Shown here: positions 1 to 4,916 of the stretch, one piece after another
Numbering within the stretch: the first letter of the stretch is position 1
Layout: the number at the start of each line of letters is the position of its first letter
From: Halovivax sp.
GTDB taxonomy: Archaea > Halobacteriota > Halobacteria > Halobacteriales > Natrialbaceae
Length of the DNA: 5,017 nt
Direction of reading: 5' to 3'
NCBI GenBank assembly: GCA_007119345.1
Contig: SKPV01000177.1
Location: forward strand, 1 to 5,017
Program-made: the position numbers and the translations under genes
Notes under the pieces: generated by a model
What the model saw: the letters and a program-made list of their open reading frames with translations, nothing else
What the model was told of the DNA's origin: nothing
Database searches by the model: none

Positions 1-909
1 GAAGCCGAAGCTGAAGAAGAAGAATCCGAAGGAGAGGAAGCCGAGGGAGAGGAAGCTGAATCCGAAGAAGCCGAGCAAGAAGGAGTCGAAGCGGGCGACG
101 AGGGCCTCGAAGCGGTCGAAATCGAGGAAGCCGACGAGGTGAAGATCCGGGAAGACGCGGGTCCCGACCCCGAGGGAACGGCGGAGATCCTCCACCTCAA
201 CCTCGAGGGGCTCCACCTCAACCTGCTCGGGCTCGAGCTCGACCTCGCCGAAGTTGACCTCGACCTGTCGGCCGTCCCGGGGGAGAAGCGACTCCTCGGC
301 AACCTCCTGTCGCAGGTGTCGGGACTGCTCGACTTCGGTTCGGAAGGCGGCGTGCTCGGGAGTCTCAAGGGCCTTCTCGGCAAGCTCTCGCCCCGCAAGC
401 TGCTCGGCAAACTTTCGCCCCGCAAGCTGCTCGGCAAACTCTCGCCTCGAAACCTGCTCGGCGGCCTCTGGAAGCGCCTGAAAGGCGCGATCCCGTTCGT
501 CGGCGGCTCGGAGACCGAGGACGATGGAGAGGGCGCGGAGGCCGAAGGCGACGAAGAAGGCGAGGACGCGGAGGCCGAAGGCGACGAAGAGGAGGAGGAC
601 GCGGAGGCCGAGAGCGAGGAGGAAGCGGCCGACGATGAGAGCGAGGACGCCGGCATCCTGCGACGGACCGGCGCGAAGATCCGCGCGTACGCGATGAGCG
701 CCCTGCTCAAGCTGCCGGTCGAGCGCGTCCTCGCGAGCGTCCTCAAGACCGTTCTGAAGCGGGTCGTCGACGAGGCGGACCGGCGGGCGGAGGAGATGGC
801 CGAGTCGACCACCGAGAAGGCCGAGCAGGCCGCGACCACGGACGGCGGCCGGCCTCCCGAGGACGAATCCGACGACGGCGAATCGAGCGACGAAGCGGAC
901 GACGAATAA
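1..909 (+). CDS. Acidic repeat protein with Leu-rich motif and LLGKLSPRK repeats (5' truncated, function unknown)
   Basis: The frame is open from the first base, so the true start lies upstream; 302 residues are visible. Order, in visible residues: an acidic Glu/Ala stretch (1-46, with 15-bp units at 31-75); a strand-like alternating motif running from ILHLNLEGLHLNLLGLELDL through a VPG turn to LLGNLL and GLLD (about 63-111); three LLGKLSPRK repeats plus a partial fourth (125-156); an acidic linker of 11-residue repeats (about 179-215); an amphipathic helix rich in Leu, Val, Lys and Arg (about 219-270); and an acidic C-terminus. I recall closely similar Leu/Asn/Asp motifs ending in LLGNLL from many uncharacterised actinobacterial and haloarchaeal proteins; none has a function I can cite. 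The bacterial versions often have a Cys after LLGNLL, which here is Ser. A GTG at 139 could start translation, but the upstream codons encode the same acidic composition, so I prefer the longer reading. It heads a same-strand group of four acidic genes, 27 nt before the next one. Function not recognised. Confidence 0.8.
   Translation, partial: EAEAEEEESEGEEAEGEEAESEEAEQEGVEAGDEGLEAVEIEEADEVKIREDAGPDPEGTAEILHLNLEGLHLNLLGLELDLAEVDLDLSAVPGEKRLLGNLLSQVSGLLDFGSEGGVLGSLKGLLGKLSPRKLLGKLSPRKLLGKLSPRNLLGGLWKRLKGAIPFVGGSETEDDGEGAEAEGDEEGEDAEAEGDEEEEDAEAESEEEAADDESEDAGILRRTGAKIRAYAMSALLKLPVERVLASVLKTVLKRVVDEADRRAEEMAESTTEKAEQAATTDGGRPPEDESDDGESSDEADDE
31..75 (+). repeat. 15-bp tandem repeat, three degenerate units (GEEAE/GEEAE/SEEAE)
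   Basis: Units at 31-45, 46-60 and 61-75. The first two differ at only two bases; the third is more diverged. They lie in frame in the acidic N-terminal part of the truncated gene. Confidence 0.6.
373..468 (+). repeat. 27-bp in-frame tandem repeat encoding LLGKLSPRK
   Basis: Units at 373-399, 400-426 and 427-453 encode LLGKLSPRK, LLGKLSPRK and LLGKLSPRN; a partial unit (LLGGL) follows at 454-468. The units are nearly identical at DNA level, so they look recently duplicated. Each supplies a hydrophobic Leu-Leu-Gly-x-Leu patch followed by a basic Ser-Pro-Arg-Lys turn, a sharp contrast with the acidic flanks. Confidence 0.9.
535..633 (+). repeat. 33-bp tandem repeat encoding an acidic 11-residue unit
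   Basis: Units at 535-567 (AEAEGDEEGED), 568-600 (AEAEGDEEEED) and a degenerate third at 601-633 (AEAESEEEAAD). They build the acidic linker of the first gene. The first two units are almost identical in bases, consistent with expansion by slippage or unequal recombination. Confidence 0.85.
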
Positions 910-936
910 CCGGACCCACGATCCACCCAGCAACCA

Positions 937-1362
937 ATGAGCGAATCAACACTTGCCGACCGAGTCGACTACGAAGAGATCACCGACAACCTCGAGATCG
1001 AGGAGATGCTCGAGGGTACCCAGTGGGAGGACACCATCGACGAGGACCGGCCGCTCGGAGAATCCCTCGGCGGCGCGATCGGCGCGATGATCGGCCGTCG
1101 CGTCGGCGCGATGCTCGGACGTACCGTCGGCGAACTACTCGTCGACGAGCTGCTGACCCGCGACGATGACGAAGACGAGGAGGGCGAGGACGAGGAATCC
1201 GAAGCGGAAGCCGAGGACGATGAGGGAGCCGAGGGCGACGGCGAAACCGACGACGCCGAGGCCGAAGGAGCGGACGAGGAATCGAGCGACGAGAGCGAGG
1301 AGGCGGAGACGAGCGACGAGGACAGCGACGATGAGGACGATGGAGACGACGACGACGCGTGA
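937..1362 (+). CDS. Glycine-zipper protein with acidic tail (function unknown)
   Basis: 141 residues. The N-terminus (1-38) is acidic and probably helical. Residues 41-65 hold a glycine zipper with Gly at 41, 45, 49, 53, 57, 61 and 65 without a break; the spacing positions are mostly Ala, Ile, Met, Leu and Val with a few Arg, and the hydrophobic segment LLVDELL follows. Residues 76-141 are almost entirely Asp, Glu, Ser, Ala and Gly and are probably disordered. Glycine zippers are known to pack helices tightly in membranes or in oligomers; that this one does so is an inference. ATG at 937 is the start: it lies 27 nt after the previous stop and gives the usual MSE opening. No Shine-Dalgarno sequence is visible; a weak GAATAA at 904-909, overlapping the previous stop codon, sits about 30 nt upstream and could be an internal TATA-like element. 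The next gene is a paralogue: D-x-ID, then the Gly ladder, then GRR and GR-x-V align between them. No named family recognised. Confidence 0.85.
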   Translation: MSESTLADRVDYEEITDNLEIEEMLEGTQWEDTIDEDRPLGESLGGAIGAMIGRRVGAMLGRTVGELLVDELLTRDDDEDEEGEDEESEAEAEDDEGAEGDGETDDAEAEGADEESSDESEEAETSDEDSDDEDDGDDDDA

Positions 1363-1383
1363 CCGTGATCGGTCGTGGTCGCG

Positions 1384-2106
1384 ATGACTGACGACGAGAA
1401 CCTGACGGAGGTCGTCGTCGAGGAGGCCCAAGACCAGATCGACGTCGAGGGGCTCGCCGGCGGCGACTCCCTCCAGGACCAGATCGACCCGACCGCGGTC
1501 GGCGAGGCCGCGGGCGCTCGCGTCGGCGAGAGCGCCGGCCGGCGACTCGGCCAGTCCATCGGTCGGCGAGTCCACGAGACGCTCCGCGAGATCGACCAGG
1601 AGACGCGGCCGCGCGAACTCCTCGCCGAACTAAAGGCGGCGATCCGCGACGGCATCTCGGAAGCGGTCGCCGAGTCGAAGGAGGGCGGATCGGCCCTCTC
1701 CTCGATCGCCGCCGTCTTCGAGAACCAGGCGATCCGAAAGCGGCTCGCGGAGACCGTCACCGGTGGCGAGGCCGAGACCGAGGACGAAGACGAAGCGGAA
1801 GACGCCGACGAATCGGCGGACGAAGACGAAACGGAGGCCGAGGGCGAAGCCGACGAATCGGCGGACGAAGCCGAGGAGGAAACCGAAACCGACCCAGAGG
1901 AGGCGGCCGAGGAGATCGAGTTCGACGATCTCGACGTCGACGACGTCGACGAGCTCCGGACGGACACGCTCGAGGAGTACCTCGAGGCGATCACCTACCG
2001 GGAGCTGCAGTCGATCGCCAAGGAGGTCGACGTGAAGGCGAACCTCAGCCGGGAGGAGATGACCGAAGAGATCGTCGACACCGTATCGGACGGATCGGCG
2101 GCCTGA
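1384..2106 (+). CDS. Glycine-zipper protein with acidic linker and SAP/Rho-N-like C-terminus (function unknown)
   Basis: 240 residues from ATG at 1384, 21 nt after the previous stop; an in-frame GTG at 1375 would add three residues but is less likely. Residues 40-60 carry Gly at 40, 44, 48, 52, 56 and 60, the same register as the preceding gene but with more polar and Arg spacer residues, so it is less suited to a membrane interior. A helical, Ala-rich segment follows (65-127), then an acidic linker (128-192) containing a 45-bp-spaced DNA repeat. The C-terminus (about 193-236) is ordered: TLEEYLEAITYRELQSIAKE leads through VDVKANLSREEM to TEEIVD. Its pattern, 'Leu-x-x-Leu-x-x-Ile-Ala-Lys-Glu-x-x-Val' then 'Lys/Arg-Glu-Glu-hydrophobic-x-x-x-Ile', resembles SAP, HeH and Rho N-terminal helical domains that bind nucleic acid. 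The resemblance is by eye and binding is inferred. It probably belongs to the same operon as its neighbours. Function not recognised. Confidence 0.85.
   Translation: MTDDENLTEVVVEEAQDQIDVEGLAGGDSLQDQIDPTAVGEAAGARVGESAGRRLGQSIGRRVHETLREIDQETRPRELLAELKAAIRDGISEAVAESKEGGSALSSIAAVFENQAIRKRLAETVTGGEAETEDEDEAEDADESADEDETEAEGEADESADEAEEETETDPEEAAEEIEFDDLDVDDVDELRTDTLEEYLEAITYRELQSIAKEVDVKANLSREEMTEEIVDTVSDGSAA
1804..1870 (+). repeat. Direct repeat in acidic linker, 22-bp arms 45 bp apart
   Basis: Identical 22-bp copies at 1804-1825 and 1849-1870 encode ADESADE in frame, the second followed by another Ala/Glu-rich stretch. It is the same type of low-complexity duplication seen in the other acidic genes here. 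Confidence 0.7.
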
Positions 2107-2174
2107 GCCCGTGAGGGAACGATTCGAGCGTTCGGATCGTCCCGTCCGGTCGTTCCGATTCCGACCGCGGGCTC
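2105..2174 (+). other. Nested inverted repeats in the gap between two acidic genes
   Basis: Outer arms GAGCCCG (2105-2111) and CGGGCTC (2168-2174) are perfectly complementary. Inner arms GGAACGA (2116-2122) and TCGTTCC (2150-2156) are too, and a 4-bp CGGA/TCCG pair (2133-2136, 2145-2148) lies inside. The pairs nest, so the transcript could fold into one long interrupted hairpin in the 98-nt gap (2107-2204). The outer left arm overlaps the stop codon of the upstream gene. No T-tract follows. Possible roles are an RNA processing site, an attenuator or a stabilising structure; chance is not excluded in GC-rich DNA. Confidence 0.4.
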
Positions 2175-2204
2175 GAACCGGTGGCCGACGACGACACACG
2201 AACC

Positions 2205-3158
2205 ATGAGTGACGAACTGTCCGACCGCGTGCACAGGCTGCTGACAGAGACCGCTTCGAGCCTCGAGAAACTACCGGACGATCCCGAGGAGGCGATCGAC
2301 TCGGTCGAGCGCGACGGGCTGGGCAACCTCGCGGCGGAGGCGTCGGAGCTGTTGGAGACGACCGACCCCGAGGAGCTGCTCTCCGCGCTCGGACTGGCGG
2401 ACGACGAGACGGGGCCGGGATCGATCCCGGCGGCCATCGCGACCGGCGATCCGGAGCGAGTGGCGAACCTCCGGGCGCTCCTGAAGCTGTCCGCGCTCGC
2501 GCCACCCGACGAGGACGAGGAGGAACGCGATCCGGAGGCCGTCGACCGCGCCGTCGGGGAACTCCGGGAGACCGTCGGCGAACGATACGACCCGGACGGA
2601 GACGAAGGGATCGAAGCCGACGAAGACGGAGACGAAGGGGTTGAAGCCGACGAAGACGGAGACGGAGAGCCGGAGGATGCCGATGCGGCCGAGGCCGAAA
2701 CCGAAGCGTCCGATTCCGGGTCGAGCGGCGAGGGGATCGAGTCGGCGATGCGGTCAGCGCTGTCCGAGACGCGCGACGAACTCGACGGGATTCGCGACCG
2801 CCTCGGGTCGGACGACGATGACGGAGACGATGACGGCGGTCTCCTCGATCGCGACGACGAGGACGGGTTCCTCGGCGGCGGAGACGACGACGATGGTGAC
2901 GACGGACTCCTCGATGGTGACGGCGACGACGGCGGACTGCTCGAAGGCGACGAGGATGACGACGAGGACGATGACGATGCCGACGAAGAAGACGACGACG
3001 GTCTGGTGGATACCGACGGACTGACGGACGGTGACGAGGGGATGGCAGACCAGGACGTCGGTTCGTCCGGCGGCCGGCCGTACCTGCGGACGATGCCGAG
3101 GCAGGATCGGGCGGACATGCGCGCCGTCAGGCGTCACTCCACGATGCCCGACCGATGA
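2205..3158 (+). CDS. Helical acidic Asp-Gly-repeat protein with basic C-terminal tail (function unknown)
   Basis: 317 residues from ATG at 2205. An in-frame GTG at 2181 would add eight residues, but ATG with the MSDE opening is more typical. Residues 1-100 look ordered and helical, with DPEEAI and DPEELL helix starts and a hydrophobic LRALLKLSALA segment. Residues 101-130 form another charged helix. At 132-151 an exact ten-residue duplication occurs (DEGIEADEDG, DEGVEADEDG). Residues 175-201 form a short coiled-coil-like helix. Residues 203-280 are Asp/Gly repeats interrupted by hydrophobic couplets (GGLLD, GFLG, GLLD, GGLLE, GLVD). The last 35 or so residues are basic and contain RPYLRTMPRQ, an unusual end for a haloarchaeal acidic protein. 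The Asp-x-Asp-Gly spacing recalls calcium-binding repeats, but the register is irregular, so I do not assign one. It is separated from the upstream gene by a gap holding nested inverted repeats and converges on the minus-strand group. No family recognised. Confidence 0.82.
   Translation: MSDELSDRVHRLLTETASSLEKLPDDPEEAIDSVERDGLGNLAAEASELLETTDPEELLSALGLADDETGPGSIPAAIATGDPERVANLRALLKLSALAPPDEDEEERDPEAVDRAVGELRETVGERYDPDGDEGIEADEDGDEGVEADEDGDGEPEDADAAEAETEASDSGSSGEGIESAMRSALSETRDELDGIRDRLGSDDDDGDDDGGLLDRDDEDGFLGGGDDDDGDDGLLDGDGDDGGLLEGDEDDDEDDDDADEEDDDGLVDTDGLTDGDEGMADQDVGSSGGRPYLRTMPRQDRADMRAVRRHSTMPDR
2601..2660 (+). repeat. 30-bp in-frame tandem repeat, two units
   Basis: Units 2601-2630 and 2631-2660 differ at two bases only and encode DEGIEADEDG and DEGVEADEDG. 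The near identity suggests a recent duplication within the acidic region. Confidence 0.9.
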
Positions 3159-3185
3159 GTCCGGCGGTGACGGCGGTAACGGCGA

Positions 3186-3202
3186 CGGGCGGTGGGCGCC
3201 CG
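3186..3202. other. GC hairpin in the convergent intergenic gap
   Basis: CGGGCG (3186-3191) pairs with CGCCCG (3197-3202) around a 5-nt loop, midway between the stops of two convergent genes (gap 3159-3240). The position suits a bidirectional terminator, but there is no T-run on either strand, which archaeal terminators normally need, so the role is uncertain. Confidence 0.25.
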
Positions 3203-3240
3203 ACGGTACCGCGACCGACGTTGGCGGGCGTCGGCTCGGG

Positions 3241-4065
3241 TCACTCCGCGGGAATCCCCAGCGGGAGCCACTCTTCGTCGGCCTCCACGCGATCGGCCAG
3301 CACGGCGTTCAACACCGCGCCGATGACGAGGCAGGCGCCGCCCAGGTAGACCCACGTCAGCAGGATCAAGACGGCGCCGGCGAGGCCGAACAGGTCGACG
3401 CTCTCGGACGTGGCGACGTAGAGCTGGAACCCGAGTCCGAGGATCGTCCAGCCGACCGCCGCGAAGAGCGTTCCCGGGAGCACCTCGCGGACGGACACGT
3501 CCGCGTGGGGGAAGAAGTAGTACATCGGAAGGAATGCGACGACGAGCGCGGCGATCAGCAACGGCGGCGTCAGGAGGGACGCGCCGACGCCGTCGACGAA
3601 GAGGGCGAGGGCGACGCCGACGCCCGCGACCAGCGTCACGCCGACGACGACGGTGGCGACGATCAGCGCGAGGGTGCTCGTCGCGCCGACGAACGTCTGC
3701 CGTTTTCGGGTGCCGTAGACGCCGGTAAATGCGCTGTTTACCGCCTGGAAGAGACGAACGGCGCTCCAGGCGAAGATCGCGAGCGCGATGATCGACGCCC
3801 GCAGGCGGCTCCGTCCGCCGTCGCCCGTGAGTCGATCGAGTTCGTCGCGGGTCGCCCCCGCCTCGGCGCCGCCGGCGGTCTCGAGCGCCTCGATGACGGG
3901 CTCCAGCGCGTCGACGATCGTCACGCCGACGAGCAGCAGGATGATCAGCGGGACGAGGGTGTTGAACGCGTGGTAGGCCAGTCCGGCGGCCGTCACGCTG
4001 ATTCGTCGCTCGCGGGCGACGGCAACCACCTCGAGGGCCAGTTCGATCGCGTCCGATCGGTTCAC
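3241..4065 (-). CDS. YihY/BrkB (UPF0761) family integral membrane protein
   Basis: 274 residues from a GTG start at 4065; no ATG is available in frame near it. The N-terminal signature 'ISVTAAGLAYHAFNTLVPLI' matches the conserved opening of the YihY/BrkB family (once mislabelled ribonuclease BN), in which a helix with a Tyr and a Pro enters the membrane. About six membrane segments can be seen: 28-52, 90-113, 128-157, 165-185, 196-218 and 226-256. Conserved-looking family residues include W100, the RLFQA stretch, the FNTLVP segment and a PMYYFFPHADV loop before the fifth segment. An extended loop (about 55-88) between the first two segments is rich in Glu, Ala and Gly. Members sit in the cytoplasmic membrane; their substrate or role is not firmly established, though transport has been suggested. 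The gene lies 76 nt after the DUF2196 gene on the same strand and has no TATA-like element at -27, so it may be read from the upstream promoter. Confidence 0.93.
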   Translation of the reverse strand: MNRSDAIELALEVVAVARERRISVTAAGLAYHAFNTLVPLIILLLVGVTIVDALEPVIEALETAGGAEAGATRDELDRLTGDGGRSRLRASIIALAIFAWSAVRLFQAVNSAFTGVYGTRKRQTFVGATSTLALIVATVVVGVTLVAGVGVALALFVDGVGASLLTPPLLIAALVVAFLPMYYFFPHADVSVREVLPGTLFAAVGWTILGLGFQLYVATSESVDLFGLAGAVLILLTWVYLGGACLVIGAVLNAVLADRVEADEEWLPLGIPAE

Positions 4066-4072
4066 GGTCGTG

Positions 4073-4089
4073 GGCCCGGCCGGCGGGCC
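4073..4089. other. GC hairpin just upstream of the YihY-family start
   Basis: GGCCCG (4073-4078) pairs with CGGGCC (4084-4089) around GCCGG. It lies 7 nt before the GTG start of the membrane protein, on the leader side of that transcript. It could hinder ribosome access or be a weak stop for the upstream gene; GC-rich chance is also plausible. Confidence 0.25.
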
Positions 4090-4141
4090 GGCTCCGCTGA
4101 TCGGTGGCCGACGGTGGCGACCCGAAGCCGAGCGCGGATCG

Positions 4142-4348
4142 TCACGTTTCGGGGACGACCTCCACGACGTGACCGACGGCGCCGCTCTTCAGTTCGACCT
4201 CCGGTCCCTGCGGATCCTCGCCGATGACGCGGTCGACCTCGCCGACGATCGGTTCGCGGTCCTCGGATCGAGGATCCTGACCGCCCTGGACGACGCGCAC
4301 CGTCATTCCCCGGCGCAGCTCCTCGGCCGCGGGCGGATCGCCCGACAT
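4142..4348 (-). CDS. YwbE/DUF2196 family small protein
   Basis: 68 residues from ATG at 4348; an in-frame GTG at 4357 would add three. The body matches the YwbE (DUF2196) pattern: 'ELRRGMTVRVVQGGQDPRS', then an Arg-x-x-Ile-Val-Gly-x-Val segment, then a Asp-Pro-x-Gly-x-x-Val-x-Leu-x-x-Gly-x-Val-Gly-x-Val ending. The family is a short beta-rich barrel of about 65-70 residues, so this copy is full length; its cellular role is unknown as far as I know. Much longer readings of this frame run back into the msrB region and lack the family pattern upstream of residue 1. A CCCTTTTCGA stretch about 27 nt upstream suggests its own leaderless promoter. It sits 103 nt after msrB and 76 nt before the membrane protein gene, all on the same strand. 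Confidence 0.85.
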   Translation of the reverse strand: MSGDPPAAEELRRGMTVRVVQGGQDPRSEDREPIVGEVDRVIGEDPQGPEVELKSGAVGHVVEVVPET

Positions 4349-4370
4349 ACCCGCCACTGCGGCCGGTTCG

Positions 4371-4380
4371 TCGAAAAGGG
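4371..4380 (-). promoter_or_regulatory. Candidate TATA-like element for the DUF2196 gene
   Basis: On the minus strand the stretch reads CCCTTTTCGA; its TTTT is centred about 27 nt before the ATG, the expected spacing for a leaderless haloarchaeal transcript. It is the only T-run in an otherwise GC-rich gap. The match to a TATA consensus is weak. Confidence 0.35.
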
Positions 4381-4451
4381 TGGTGCCTGCGAGTCCGAGC
4401 CGGTTCCCCCCGCACCGACGCGGGCCAACGTCGCCGGGCCGCGGACGCGGC

Positions 4452-4856
4452 TCAGTCCTCGCCCTTGAAATCGAGGGCGGCTGAGTTGATGCAGAACCGC
4501 TGGCCCGTCGGCTCGGGGCCGTCCTCGAAGACGTGACCGAGGTGACCGCCGCAGTTCGCGCACAGCACCTCCGTCCGGCGCATGCCGTGACTGGTGTCGA
4601 GTCTGGTTTCGATCCGCTCGTCGGGGGCGTCGGAGAAGCTGGGCCAGCCACAACCCGAGTCGTACTTGGTGTCGGCGTCGAACAGCGTCGCCCCGCAGCC
4701 GGCGCAGGCGTAGCTGCCGTCGGCCTCGTGGTCGACGTACTCCCCGCTGAACGGCGCCTCGGTCCCGGCCTCCCGCAGGACCTCGTACTCCTCGTCCGAG
4801 AGGCGCTCGCGCCACTCGTCGTCGGTCTCCGGGAGTTCGCTGGTGTCCTGGCTCAT
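4452..4856 (-). CDS. msrB: Peptide-methionine (R)-S-oxide reductase MsrB
   Basis: 134 residues, a normal length for a single-domain MsrB. It reduces methionine-R-sulfoxide in damaged proteins in the cytoplasm, with thioredoxin-type recycling. All key residues are present: the catalytic Cys122 in GQRFCINSAALDF, a resolving Cys69 in SGCGWPSF, and zinc-binding pairs Cys51/Cys54 (CAGC) and Cys99/Cys102 (CANC). The His-containing GGHLGHVFEDGP and the SHGMRR turn are also intact. Spacing from Cys69 to Cys122 is 53, against 54 in E. coli MsrB as I recall it, so the Cys-recycling type is expected. I chose ATG at 4856: the reading frame extends 29 residues further up to 4943, but that part is Arg-rich and poor in acidic residues, unlike the rest. 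A TATA-like ACTTACG lies about 26 nt upstream. The gene may lead a minus-strand group with the DUF2196 and YihY-family genes. Confidence 0.97.
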   Translation of the reverse strand: MSQDTSELPETDDEWRERLSDEEYEVLREAGTEAPFSGEYVDHEADGSYACAGCGATLFDADTKYDSGCGWPSFSDAPDERIETRLDTSHGMRRTEVLCANCGGHLGHVFEDGPEPTGQRFCINSAALDFKGED

Positions 4857-4878
4857 GGAACGACCTAGACGGCTCCGG

Positions 4879-4885
4879 CGTAAGT
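4879..4885 (-). promoter_or_regulatory. Candidate TATA-like element for msrB
   Basis: Reads ACTTACG on the minus strand and is centred about 26 nt before the msrB ATG, consistent with a leaderless haloarchaeal promoter. It departs from TTTAWA at several positions. Confidence 0.35.
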
Positions 4886-4916
4886 GTCTGTCTCCGAACG
4901 CGGTGATCGGTGGTCT

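Noticed and set aside
139..909. GTG at 139 as the true start of the first gene
   Set aside because: The frame is open back to base 1 with the same acidic codons and 15-bp repeats, so the start is most likely upstream of the window; GTG 139 remains possible.
969..1994. Long minus-strand Ser-rich open frame of 341 codons
   Set aside because: It is the complement of Asp/Glu-rich codons on the plus strand (GAC, GAG and GAT runs read as Ser, Val or Leu) and has no domain-like pattern. It spans two well-supported plus-strand genes.
2045..3118. Minus-strand Ser/Pro-rich open frame of 357 codons, and a second one at 1630-2505
   Set aside because: Same complement artefact over acidic genes; Ser runs and Arg/Pro-rich sequence without recognisable structure, in a GC-rich genome where stops are rare.
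1..3158. Gas vesicle (gvp) cluster
   Set aside because: Acidic tails and repeats brought it to mind, but no GvpA-like small hydrophobic protein or other recognisable Gvp pattern is present.
3159..3240. Intrinsic terminator for the acidic gene group
   Set aside because: A GC hairpin exists at 3186-3202, but no T-tract follows on either strand, so I list it only as a hairpin.
3031..4227. Plus-strand open frame of 398 codons antisense to the membrane protein gene
   Set aside because: It is an Arg/Asp/Gly-rich shadow covering the whole YihY/BrkB gene, whose membrane segments and family signature are clear.
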